Assembly (NCBI GenBank): GCA_965153355.1
Contig: OZ231126.1
Span: 52,390,001 to 52,454,000, forward strand
DNA length: 64,000 bases
Origin: Flaccisagitta enflata
Lineage: Eukaryota > Chaetognatha > Sagittoidea > Aphragmophora
Direction: 5' to 3'
Under the pieces are notes generated by a model. The model worked only from the letters and a program-made list of their open reading frames with translations, was not told the origin of the DNA and did not search any database. Below are positions 23,544 through 35,056 of this stretch, piece by piece; positions within the stretch are counted from its first letter, which is position 1, and each line of letters begins with the position of its first letter. The position numbers and the translations under genes are program-made.

Positions 23544-25378
23544 ATGTCTTACATGTTACCGCATTTGCACAATGGGTGGCAGGTGGATCAAGCCATTCTG
23601 TCCGAGGAAGACCGGGTCGTCGTCATCCGGTTTGGCCACGATTGGGATCCATCCTGCATGAAAATGGACGAAGTGTTGTACAGGTAATTCTTCCATACAA
23701 AGTCCCGGAAGGATCGGTTCTCTTGAGACTTAAGGGGAATGTGGCTTTTGTGCAATCCAGTCAATCTTCGCTGTTGCGAATAAGATTCCTAATTATGCCG
23801 TAAATATTTCGATATGAGAGAGTTATGATCTTTTTAGCGTTACAGCGAAGTGAGACTGGAATTTGACATGGAGCGAGGTTCTCATTACGGTATCTTCTTT
23901 GTTAGCCGATCTTACAGACCCAAGTGAGGAGAAGCCCGCTGTGCCTATTTCGCGACTGAAGACGCGCTCGTGCGTCTCGTCATTACTCACCACTTCCGGT
24001 GTGTGGTTACGTCAAGAGGTTTACATCATAAGGGTTCTACTATGCTCCAAATTTGTTAATGGGTGGACGCATTGATAATTGAGAAGCGATGTTAAAGCAA
24101 TCATCTGCACACTCATTTATATTTACATTACGATGGGAACAAAGATGATCTAGACTGGAGGATAGATTTTAGATATTTCATTTGATTTATAAAAAAATTT
24201 AGAAATTTAGAATTGAAGGTTGCTTTGTTGCTTGAATATGTTAGCTTTTTCCCATTTTTGAACTTGTGACTTGACTTTATCAGGATTTCATTTTTCAACG
24301 TTCTAACCTAGCCCATCAAATCCGGCTAAAAATTTTATATAATTTTGAAGAAAAAAAATCTACCATATCGGCCTTTTTTTACAAGTTTTACAGTTATTTT
24401 TCAAGAAGAATAATTACGTAAATTAATATTTGGGTAAAAACTTTAAATAGGCATAAAACCTGTAAAAAAAGTTTAATTGAGCTGATTTTTTTTCTAGATT
24501 ATGTAAAATTTTTTGCTTAATCTGATGAGCTAGGTTAAAACCTTGAAAAATCAAGTCCTGATTAAGTCAAGTCACAAGTTGAAAAATGAGTTAAACCAAT
24601 ATATTCAAGCAATAAAGCAACCTTTAATTAGCATAGATCTCAATTTTTTTATGCATCAATTAAAATTAAGATACCTAAGATCTATCCTCCAGTTAGGTCA
24701 TCTTTGCCCCCATCGTACTGTACCAAAACCAGTTAGTCTCACGCTTCGCCGCATTCCATCAATTTTTTCCTCTTGACCTTAATGCGTCGACTCAAGCAGT
24801 TGACTTGGAGCATCGTGGAAAATTTCCTCCGTCCTCTCTCTTTTTCTTAGACTAATTTCTTTTTCGCATATTTTCTCGCAGAACGGCCGAGAAGATCAAG
24901 AATTTCGCCAGCATGTATCTCGTCGACATTACCGAAGTCCCCGACTTCAACAAGATGTACGAGTTGTACGATCCGTGCACCGTCATGTTCTTTTACAGAA
25001 ACAAACACATCATGATCGATTTGGGTAAGTTCTTCGGAAATTGGGGCATACTTGTCTCTCTCTTGAATCGCCGATGTTTGAAGGTTGCTCAATCTTTTCG
25101 ACAGTCCGATCAAAATTGTATAGAAACAAAATGGATTTGGCTTACATTCATTAATGATGAACCCGTTTTCCGCAATTTATCTACTTTCCACGTGTGACCG
25201 TGTGAAAATTCCATTTAATCTCCGGTTTGCAGGCACCGGTAACAACAACAAAATCAATTGGCCCTTGGAAGACAATCAAGAGTTCATCGACATCATCGAA
25301 ACGATTTACCGAGGAGCGAGAAAAGGAAGAGGTCTCGTCGTCTCGCCCAAAGACTATTCCACCAAATATCGCTACTAA
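23544..25378 (+). CDS. TXNL4A: Thioredoxin-like protein 4A / DIM1, left copy
   Basis: A core protein of the U5 snRNP and U4/U6.U5 tri-snRNP, needed for pre-mRNA splicing in the nucleus. Exons 23544-23683, 24882-25024 and 25233-25378 (stop TAA) join in phase to 142 codons plus stop, exactly the family length. It starts MSYMLPHLHNGWQVDQAILS, contains RFGHDWDPSCMKMDEVLY and VDITEVPDFNKMYELYDPC, and ends RGLVVSPKDYSTKYRY. The fold is thioredoxin-like without the redox CxxC pair, as is normal for DIM1. All splice sites are GT-AG. Only about 400 bp separates its stop from the PGM3 start. The right-arm copy is equally intact. Confidence 0.97.
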
Positions 25379-25998
25379 ATTGCTTGTTCTGGCTTTATAG
25401 CGCCCCCCGCCCTCCCCGTTTGTTAATGAGACGGTGTGATGGCGTTGCGGCATTGCCCGAAGACGTAATTTAACGAATATATTCCATAATTATGTTCCTG
25501 CTTCATTCTTCAACTTGATACACATAACATTGTTTCCGTCGACAATTACGTCATTTTGTTCGACGCATCCTTTGTCGGTCGTCTTTTAGATTTTAGCATT
25601 ATCATTCTCACATGTGTCGTGTGACCTTCATCTTCAATCTCAACTGCCACTTTCTTCCATAATTTAGCAGTTCGTATATATTATATGCACTTGTCATACG
25701 GAACTGTTCATTTCTTTAGAAAGCTGGTTTGGAACTCCTTAGATCTGTACGGATACGTCTTGGATTTTACGTTGAAAATCATGATGGAAAAGCGCGTTGA
25801 AGCCGCGAGTCGGCTGTATCCGAATCCGGACTCTCAGACGCGCATCGCTTACGGCACCGCGGGCTTCCGCACGCGCGCCGAGAAACTCGATCACGTCATG
25901 TTCCGTGTGGGAATCCTGGCGTCTGTCCGATCCGCTAAAACCAAGTCAGTCATCGGAATCATGATCACCGCATCGCACAACCCAGGTGGGCCTATTTG

Positions 25999-26709
25999 CA
26001 GGGGGGGGAAGGCTAAAAATTTTTTAGCAACTTTTTAGCAACATTTTAGCAACTTTTTAGCACAGGGTTCCCCTTAAATAAATGATGTGCTAAAAAGTTT
26101 TTAGCTTGATTTTTATCCCAAAAGATTTGCTAAAATGCAATATGATCAGAATTCTTAATGCTAAAAAGTTTTTAGCATATATGAATTTGGCTAAAAATAT
26201 TTTAGCTTATAAGATTTGAGCTAAAAAGTGAAATGCAAAAAAGTGAAATGCTAAAAAGTTTGCTAAAAAGTTTGCTAAAAAGTTTGCTAAAAAAGTTTGC
26301 TAAAAATTTTGCTAAAAAAGTTTGCTAAAAAAGTTTGCTAAAAAGTTTGCTAAAAAGTTTGCTAAAAAGTTTGCTAAAAAGTGAAATACTAAAAAGTTTG
26401 CTGCTAAAAAGTTTTTAGCATAAACAGCAGCTTTTTAGCATAGAAAAATAGGAATTTCAGCAATTGATATTTTAGCATAATATATTTTAGCTTTTTTCAA
26501 CTTGAGCACGTTGAATTTTAGCATCTTTTACCCTTTCAGTTTCCAGCTAAAAACTTTTTAGCAACTATGAATAATTGCTAAAATCATTTTAGCTCAAATT
26601 TAGTTGCTAAAAACTTTTTAGCGGGTTCCCCTTAATGAAAATATGTGCTAAAAAGTTGCTAAAAAGTTGCTAAAAAGTTGCTAAAAAATTTTTAGCGTTC
26701 CCCCCCCTG
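25999..26709. mobile_element. 711-bp MITE built of GCTAAAAAGTTT repeats, left arm only
   Basis: Ends CAGGGGGGGGAAGGCTAAAA and TTTTTAGCGTTCCCCCCCCTG are inverted. TATTTG lies directly outside both (25993-25998 and 26710-26715). The interior is a dense set of GCTAAAAAGTTT and its inverse TTTTTAGC, spaced 11-14 bp, so almost the whole element can self-pair. It lies 13 bp after the PGM3 exon 1 donor. The matching right-arm intron at about 49920 lacks it. Confidence 0.88.
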
Positions 26710-26894
26710 TATTTGTCTTCTTTATGATGGTTGGTTAGGTATGCGTCGCTTACTAGGCGATATTGGGTCACAATATCGTTGCGGGCGGGTAGGCAGGGGC
26801 GCACAAGCCCCTTCCACACCCTTCCCTCCCCACCACATACACACTCTTATTCACTCACACACCCCAACGCGCGCACACGCACGCACACACACAC

Positions 26895-27139
26895 TAAGCA
26901 GCTTCGAAAAGGGTTTTTGAAGGGACGGTCGAATTCGTTCGATATAATCTATTTTTTCGTCCACCCGGTGGACGAAATGGAGATGCCATTTTGCGCCTGT
27001 TCGAAACAAAAAGTCGATACGATATAAGACAATGAGCGGCAATAATCGTGTACAATGGTCCCGATCAATTCCACTATCTTTTTTCTCATCCTTATCCTCT
27101 TCCTCATCAACTGCCGCTCTCTCCCTTACCATTTCGTCC

Positions 27140-27231
<92 letters not shown>

Positions 27232-27324
27232 CTCTCCTCGAAAGACTGACCATTTCGCCCTAACTCGAAAACCCTGCCCAAAAGTCGATTCGAAACAAAA
27301 GTCGAAACATATCGAAGCTGCTTA
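26895..27324. mobile_element. 430-bp element with short inverted ends, left arm only
   Basis: TAAGCAGCTTCGA at the left and TCGAAGCTGCTTA at the right form a 13-bp inverted repeat. It sits inside a (CA)n tract, so any target duplication is hidden. A (CT)n tract at 27145-27228 lies within. The right arm has only simple repeats here. Confidence 0.65.
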
Positions 27325-27325
27325 A

Positions 27326-27328
<3 letters not shown>

Positions 27329-27372
<44 letters not shown>

Positions 27373-27450
27373 ACACACTTACACACTTACACACTTACAC
27401 ACTTACACACTTACACACTTACACACTTACACACTTACACACACACAGAC
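27329..27450. repeat. (CA)n and TTACACAC repeats
   Basis: CA dinucleotides followed by about nine copies of the octamer TTACACAC, in PGM3 intron 1. Confidence 0.93.
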
Positions 27451-28356
27451 AAAGAGCAGTATTTCAAATGCGCGTTTTCACACTTTTTGACTTCATCACC
27501 ATGGACTCACCATGGACCCATGGACTAACGGACCGACATACGGATGGACAAAGCCTCTTGCAGAATTATGTGTCCGCCGCTAAAATGAAAAAAAAAACAT
27601 CTTATCTTAGACCGTCCCAGGTTCCCAGTACAAATTATTGACCAAAACGAGTATGGGGTGCGGGATATAAGCCATCTTCAAACTTCATTCCGTTTGTCGT
27701 CAGAATGCGATAATGGCGTGAAACTCATCGATCCCATGGGGGAAATGCTGGATGCATCTTGGGAGGAGTTGGCGACGAATTTGGCCAATGTCTCTGACGA
27801 AGATTTAGTGCAAGAATTGCGTCGAATTTGCGCATCACACGGGATTCCAACTGACGGAGTAATGATAATTGATGGGCTTGTTGAGCTTGACATCGGCAGG
27901 GAATGTTTTCGCGAAATGTTTACTTATAATGGTTCCGTCAACTTCATCCTTTCAGCTCTTGTCCACCTCTCGGGTGGCGCTTGGGATCGACACGCGCCCT
28001 TCTTCCGTTCGGTTAGCGGCGGCAGCGCGAACGGGCGTTGATGCTTGCGGTGCTCAGTTCCTCAGCTATGATTTGTCATCCACGCCGCAGCTGCATTATT
28101 ACGTCCGCTGCTTGAACACAAACGACGCCTACGGATCTCCGACTCAGGCCGGATACCTCGCTAAGCTGTCTGGTGCCTTTCTCAAATTGAGAGGTTTGTA
28201 TTGTGCATTGAAGATGCTGCATCAAGGTCTTGCTTTGTCAATTAACTCAATTACATGTACATGTGCTGCCCTATTTCTCCTTTTACGCCTATTCTTTGCC
28301 TTCCATTCTCTCTGCCTTTCTCTCATACTGCCTTTATTCCTTTCTGTATTTCTTTC

Positions 28357-28470
28357 ACTCTGTGTTTCTTCCATTCTGCCTTTCTTCCATTCTGCCCTTC
28401 TTCCACTCTGCCTTTCTTCCACTCTGCCTTTCTTCCACTCTGCCTTTCTTCCACTCTGCCTTTCTTCCAC
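28357..28470. repeat. 16-bp minisatellite in PGM3 intron 3, left copy
   Basis: About six to seven copies of TTCCACTCTGCCTTTC. The right arm has a longer version at 48176-48460. Confidence 0.88.
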
Positions 28471-29838
28471 CCTTCTTCTGCCTTTCCACTATTTTGCCTT
28501 TCTTTAAGACTGTTCTTCAATTCTCTCCCTTCCACTCGGCTGACACTCTTCCATATGTTCTGTTGTCATTATTCCACTGCTTTATTTCCAATCTGCCTTT
28601 CATTCTTCCACTCTGCTTTATTCCACTTGCCTTTTCCCCCTTCATTCCTTTCTGCCTTTCTGCCTTTATTCCATTCTGCCTTTTCTTATTCCTTTCTTCC
28701 TTTCTTTCACTGTCTTTCTTCCACTCTTAGTACGTCTGAAATTCTTAATCACTGTCATGAAAAAGAAAACGTTAACTGTGCGATCTTTTTTGGCTTCACA
28801 CAAGATTTGCGATGTTCCCCGAAATCGTCCTCGTACAATGCCGAGTTGATTCTGGATGGCGCCAACGGAGTCGGCGCCGAGAAGGCCGCGCTTTTCAAGG
28901 ATCTCGTCGATCCATCTGTACTCAAAATCACCATCGTCAACGACGGCACGAAGCCAGGCGACGTGCTAAATCAGGTGTCTGTACTATTTAAAAGCTAAAA
29001 ACGTTTTGATATGACTATTAAGGAACTCTTAAGGTCCATCAGATCCCGTGCCCAATAATTTCCATTCCATTTCGCGACTAATGCAGAATAGCGGCGCCGA
29101 CTATGTGAAGACGACTCAAAGCGCGCCTACTAACGCCGTTGCGTCACCGGGGCGGCGCCACGCCGCATTTGACGGCGACGCAGATCGTATCGTTTATTTC
29201 TACTTCGATGCCTCTTCTAGTTTCCACTTACTCGATGGCGACAAAATCTCCAGTCTAGTAGCCAAATATCTTAAAGATCTGCTGAAAACAGGTTTTTATG
29301 CAGTGCTTCTCGAGAGTATGCCAATCATCCGCGAAGAGATGCTTTACGAAGCGGAGTTTGCTTATTTTGTGCCCCTTTGCCATTTGTACATTGTCATTTC
29401 CTTCCGAAAATCCTTAAACTAAAAGCCATCTCCTGCTCCGTTATATTTCTCTGCTTCCTTTTCCTTATTATCTTTACTGTTGTTTTCTTCATTTTTCCTC
29501 TCCCCTCTTTGAATCTCTCAGCCGGTTTGGACTCTGTCAACATCGGGGTTGTTCAAACTGCCTACGCCAACGGTAGTTCCACGATTTACATGACGTCTCA
29601 GTTGGGTGTTCCGGTCGCTTGTGTCCCGACAGGCGTCAAACATTTACATCGACGCGCCGAGGAGTTTGATATTGGTGAGATCTGTATTCTTGTTTGCATA
29701 TGTTTGTTCAATCGCATTCGCGAGTCATAGGCAACCTACCGAGTCTTTGTGCGAAAAATTCATTTTGCGTAAACCCTTGCAGGCGTATATTTCGAAGCAA
29801 ATGCACTTCAAAGCTACCACGCTTTTGGCGAACGCCGC

Positions 29839-29876
<38 letters not shown>

Positions 29877-30257
29877 TTTCCGGTTCTTCCGCCTTATGAA
29901 GACGTCAAATGAAATCAAGTGCCATTTGTCTCCCTCCACTCGTAAGTCGACAGTCGCCAACTTAACTGCATCGGAGTGTTGTCCGTTATACTTACAGGCC
30001 TAAGCAGTTTACCAGCAAGCTTAAATCCATCCCTGCGTGGAAGTAGTCTTCTACTGCCCAACTCCTTGAATCGTGCATGTGATGCAGCTGAGTATCCAGT
30101 TTCGTTTCCTGTAAAGCTAAGCTTCCAAATGTGTTCACAACTCGTCGTGGCTGCGCCGGCTGCCACATGCGGTGGCTATGGCTTGATTATGGCGGCGGCG
30201 ACTATGCAATGGCTGTGTCTTATAGGTCATAACGTACGATGTCGTTCTGAGGAGAAT

Positions 30258-30351
<94 letters not shown>

Positions 30352-30395
30352 TAAAGACACAATGCACTCACACAAAACAGAGTGATCAACCACAG

Positions 30396-30471
<76 letters not shown>

Positions 30472-31044
30472 TATTATTATCACACATTGATACACACATA
30501 CATTATTTACACACACAAACACACACACACACACACAGACTAGAGGTGGGACAGACAAAGACATTAAAGACCGAGATAGAGAAGGAGAAACTCATAAACA
30601 GCCAGCTGCAAAAACATAAACAAACCAAAAACAAACAGAAATGGAAAACGCGGATATCTGAAAATTCTCCCTTCTTTGTAAACGCAAAAGCTTTAAGTTT
30701 GGAGCTAATTGCTCTGCCAGCGTTGCAACAGACGCAATGGTGTGGCGTTCAGTTCTACACACACAACGATGATAGTAGCCTTTACAGGTGGGTCGTCGGA
30801 TGTGTCAATGTGATACTTTGACAATGCCATGGTGAGTAAGAGAACTGGCTGTTGTGCCTTTTACGATTTTCTCACAAATTGAAAAAAAAAGTATTTTTCT
30901 TGCAAATTATGATATGATTTTCCGTTAAAAGGTCCAAGACTGCAGTATGTGCCTGTCCGTCAAAGAGATTGACAGAAAGAAAGCAAGGCATCTTCAAAGT
31001 CTCCTCACTGGGAGTAATATATAATCGAGAGACAGAGAAAGAGT

Positions 31045-31088
<44 letters not shown>

Positions 31089-32679
31089 ATTGGTAAAAAG
31101 GAAATTGGTAAAAAAAGAGTAGAAAAACGGGCAAAATTGAGGGTGGAGAAATGATTTAAAACATGAGCGACAGAATTCTTATCCTAATTGTTTGAGAAAG
31201 CACAAACAGAGAGAAAATGGAAGAAAACGCAGTTAAGCCCACAGAGGAGGAAAACAGAGACGAAGGCATAAAGAGGAAGGAATGACGATGACGGGGGGGG
31301 GTGGAAATCGATGCGGCATCTCGTTGCATGTCCCCTCTGTTCGTCCGTTCCTCTGTTCGTCCGTTCCTCTGTTCGTCCATCCCTACTATGAAACCGTCCA
31401 TCCCTCATGCTCCTTTGTTGCCGATCTGGCTCTCTTTGTCATCATTTCTTTTTACTGACCAAGAGGAAAACTAATTGTCGATTGGTCCGTCCATACAGTC
31501 AATAGTCGCCAATGCGCCAATACTCACATGGTCTCTCTCTCAATGCAAACAACCATCTGCATCCCCCTCTTGCCCCACGACTCTTACCCCTCGGCCCGCT
31601 CCCCGTTCCCCTCCAACCCCTTCCCCCTTTTCCTCAATTACCCACCTCAATTTCAGTCCCAAACAAAAAAGTGTTTTCCCCCACCTCTTTCTCCTCCTCC
31701 TCTTCTTCTTCCTCCTCCTCTTCCTCCTCCCCTCTTTATCTATTCCTTGAACCACGTTGTTCTTCTCCCTCCTCCTGCCCCGTTCTTTTGCTTCACCACC
31801 CCGAGAGAGAGAAGGAATCAATCACTTCGATTGTCGCAGCCTTGAACTGAGGAAAAGTGGAAATCGAGCCTCTTTTAGCCGCTCAGGCCGCTCAGGCCGC
31901 TCAGGCCGCTCAGGCCGCTCAGGCCGCTGAGGAGCACGAAGACAGTGACGAATCACGATGGTGGAGGCGTTCATGTTCGTCAAGGGAAAGTCATGACATT
32001 TAAGATGTCGAGTGAGTAACATGGACACGACATTTACAAATTACCATCATGTTTTACGAAGTAAACCTGAATCACTGCCCCTGCCCAGTAACCCACCCGT
32101 ACTCGACTGAGTCAATTATGTAACTGGCCTCGTTTGCACAAATTACCTAATCACGAATACTAGAAGTTGTTGAATCTGGATTCAAAGCGAATTTTTGCTT
32201 CAAGGGAAACCTTTCATAAACAAGGTCAAGTAGGCGCGCCATGTTGATCGTCAAACTTTGGCGTTACCAACCGACCGACTGACCGACCGACCGACCGACC
32301 GACCGACGAACACAGCCAGTTTTATAGATGCTTTGGCGCACCTAAAAATACTAGCGATATAAGAGGGTATGATATTTCGCGTATTGAAATAGGCCGATGC
32401 AATGGAATCGTTTCGGACAGAAAACAAGGCCGTATACACGGCAGTCTTATGTTATATAAAAATGAATACATATTTATCTTTTTTTTTTTGTGGAGAATGC
32501 TGCATTCACTATAAAAGATGAAGTAGTGTGACAAACTGACCGACAGGCGGACCGACGAACGAGGATTTTGAAATCGTTTAAAGAAAGAACGATTGGGCAG
32601 GTGTGACATGCCGAAACACAGCATTGTACTTTGCATGCACAACACACCTGGTAATCTCTAATGGAAAAATGTGAGATTA

Positions 32680-32845
32680 ATACCTGAGCAATACCCGAGC
32701 ATACCCGAGTATACCCAATAAATACCCTAGCAATACCTGAGCAATACCCAAGCTTTACCCAAGCAATACCTGAGCAATACACGAGCATACCCAAGTATAC
32801 CCAAGCGATACCAAAGCAATACCAAAGTAATACCCAGGCATTTGC
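32680..32845. repeat. Tandem decamer AGCAATACCC, first block
   Basis: Irregular tandem copies of AGCAATACCC and AGCATACCCG. A second block lies at 33336-33422 with the same unit, separated by unique AT-rich sequence. No protein meaning is evident. Confidence 0.8.
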
Positions 32846-33335
32846 GTGCTTCGCATAGCAAAAGTTGGGAGTATCCCTTCACCCTACTTAGGTAATGTGA
32901 TGATAAAATCATGAAGATGACTTAACACTTTCTTTGTTGCACCCTTTCATTCTGTTTTTGTTTTGGCCTTAAAGTTTTCATAGATTTTCCAGAATCTGCA
33001 ATCCTGTAGTTTTTGTTACAAAGCACAATTATCATTTTAGAAAAACATTATGCTTGTAAAAATAGAATAAAAATATTAGAACATAAGCTATGAAAGCTTT
33101 TATGAAGAGCAGAATTATAATTGAAAAATAGAAATTTAAAGTAATTCAAATAATATCAGCATATTGCTTTATCCCACTGCATTATGAAAATTAGGCCCTC
33201 AAAACCAATTTTCTAAAAAACGGAAGATAAACGATTTTTGATAAAAGAAAAATGGTAAGGGTCCTAAAATTGGCCACTCCACATTAGGTAAAGAGGGCGA
33301 AAAAAAATAAACAACTTTTGCTATGTGAAGCACCC

Positions 33336-33422
33336 AACCCAGGCATACACAAGCATACCCAAGAAATACCCTAGCAATACCCGAGCAATACCCAAGCATA
33401 CCCAAGCATACCCGAGTATACG
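33336..33422. repeat. Tandem decamer AGCAATACCC, second block
   Basis: Same unit as 32680-32845, including AAGCATACCCAAGCATACCC. Confidence 0.8.
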
Positions 33423-34560
33423 CCGGGTTTTAATCTCACCTCAGATTACGTGGTGCAGCGTGCACAGCGTGCACAGCGTGCACAGCCTGCATTATCACCA
33501 ATAAAGTGAATAAACCCGTACATTCACGCGCCGACACAAACATTCACACTCGGAAAAACAAGCCGGCATGAAGCCGGGAAGAACATCTGGTCGGCACGCG
33601 CGCACGTTGAGCGATATATTCATATCGTCATTATTGATGATGATGGGGAAAAGAGGAGGAAGTCCGGAAAAGGAAAAGAAGGAGCAGGCAGAAGGACGAC
33701 GAAACGTAGGAACAACGGGATATGAGATAATGCCATTAATGGTAAAACTGTCGAAGTAATTATGGAGCAGAACGAGGATATATGGAAAACTATAGTTGGG
33801 GTGGGGCGGGGTTTGATCACAAATCTTATCGAACATGTTAAAAATGTGTGGGTTTGTTCATCGGCAAATGCATTTATGGACAGATTTTTTTTTGACAGAC
33901 GGGTGAGGCGAAAAAGGGATGGGTGGGAAAAAGCGGAGGGAAAATCAAAGACTGGGGAGTAAGGTTTGGAGCAGAAAATACAGAGGGAAGAAACCAAGAA
34001 ATCATGTCGTGAGGACGAGGAGTGATGGGATGAATAATATCAATACTATCTTGCCGAAAAATATTCCAACAGCTGAAAATAAAGATGATTTTTAGAAGAG
34101 CTGCTCCAGAAATAATTTCATGAACACTAGTAACTTGTTGCATATGGAAAAGTTTAAAATTATTTTTCTAATGAGGATCTATTTGATGATTAAAACTATT
34201 ATTTAAAATTAGTCCTCTTTGATCTTCAAAATTTATTTCTATGTATCCCCAATTCCCCATATTTATCGGCAGAATAGTAACGGAGTTGGGCACAAGGAAG
34301 GGGATTTACGGAAAACATGGAGGAAGATGGACGGGGAAAAAAGTTTCTCTCTCTCTCTCTCTCTCTCTCAGAGACCACGGAGAAGGACCATGAGGAAGGA
34401 AAATGATGGTCGCGATGGAGCTTCCGAAGAGAGTATGACAAATGTGAGTCTTTATGCGAAACTGTATGGTCGAAGATAAACAAACCCGTAAAGAAGTAGA
34501 TATGCCACCGGAACCGAGTAGAGAGGATTTTTTTCAGTTACTTTCCCCATCTCCTTCCAA

Positions 34561-34804
34561 AGCAGGGTGTAGAGTCGCGTAGCACGCGACTAAAAATGTG
34601 AGGTACTATTTTTTCTTTTTTCAAGATTTTGTTTTTAAGCCGAAAAAAATACAAAAAACCTCTAAAAAAATCTTGTTTTTTTAAAAACCCTTATTTTTGG
34701 AGGTTTTTTGCATTTTTTTTAGCTTAAAAACAAAATTGAAAAAAAAGGAAATATAGTATCTGGCATAATTCTTAGTCGCATGCTGCATGACTCTACACCC
34801 CGCT
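34561..34804. mobile_element. 244-bp foldback element
   Basis: AGCAGGGTGTAGAGTC at the left matches inverted GACTCTACACCCCGCT at the right. The inverted arms extend through AAAACAAAAT/ATTTTGTTTT-type tracts to the centre. A GTCGGTCCGTCC short repeat follows directly, as it does after the similar string at 36088. Confidence 0.75.
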
Positions 34805-34859
34805 TTGTCGGTCGGTCCGTCCGTTGGTCCGTCCGTCCGTAACACTTTATTTTTTATCA

Positions 34860-35056
34860 TACTTTAGGTCATTTTTAGTCATATTAAGTCATTCTAAGTT
34901 ATTCTAAGTCATTCTAAGTCATCATAAGTCATTTAAAGTCATGTTACGCTACATAGAGTCACTCAAGTCAAACAGGTCAATTTGGTCGCGTAAGTCATTT
35001 TGGGCCATCTTGAGTCATTTTAAGTCATCCTGAGTCATTTAAAGTCATCTTAAGTT
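34860..35056. repeat. Irregular TAAGTCATTT tandem repeat
   Basis: Roughly fifteen copies of a 10-11 bp unit of the form TAAGTCATTT or CTAAGTCATT. A similar GTCC-rich tract precedes it. Confidence 0.8.

Larger units (their letters stand above)
25781..29803 (+). pseudogene. PGM3: Phosphoacetylglucosamine mutase, left copy truncated in exon 7
   Basis: PGM3/AGM1 converts GlcNAc-6-phosphate to GlcNAc-1-phosphate on the way to UDP-GlcNAc. Exons are 25781-25985, 27704-27858, 27956-28193, 28805-28974, 29087-29291, 29522-29674 and the first 21 bases of exon 7 (29783-29803). The catalytic TASHNP motif and metal-binding FDGDADR are present. After GVYFEAN the sequence becomes unrelated. The last third, including the phosphate-binding RPSGTED motif, is missing, so a working enzyme is not expected. 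All six complete exons equal the right copy in length and are open. Protein differences from that copy include [10 protein letters not shown] against [10 protein letters not shown] and GADYVKTTQSAPTNA against GADFVKTTQSAPKNA. The start could be either Met of a Met-Met pair or a Met further upstream. Confidence 0.9.
29804..34560. other. Spacer between arms, repeat-rich, no gene found
   Basis: Starts at the break in PGM3 exon 7. It contains (CT)n 29843-29875, (AG)n 30260-30348, (CA)n about 30399-30540, GAGA-rich 31030-31090, CTC-rich 31680-31735, five copies of CAGGCCGCT at 31885-31927, ACCG repeats 32270-32307, and CAGCGTGCA copies at 33451-33486. Open frames in it are short, follow the simple repeats, or lack similarity I can recognise. 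No splice-consistent gene model emerges. Confidence 0.6.

Noticed and set aside
23336-23803. 155-codon frame covering TXNL4A exon 1
   Set aside because: It reads the exon in the wrong frame. The correct frame starts at 23544 and gives the 142-residue protein.
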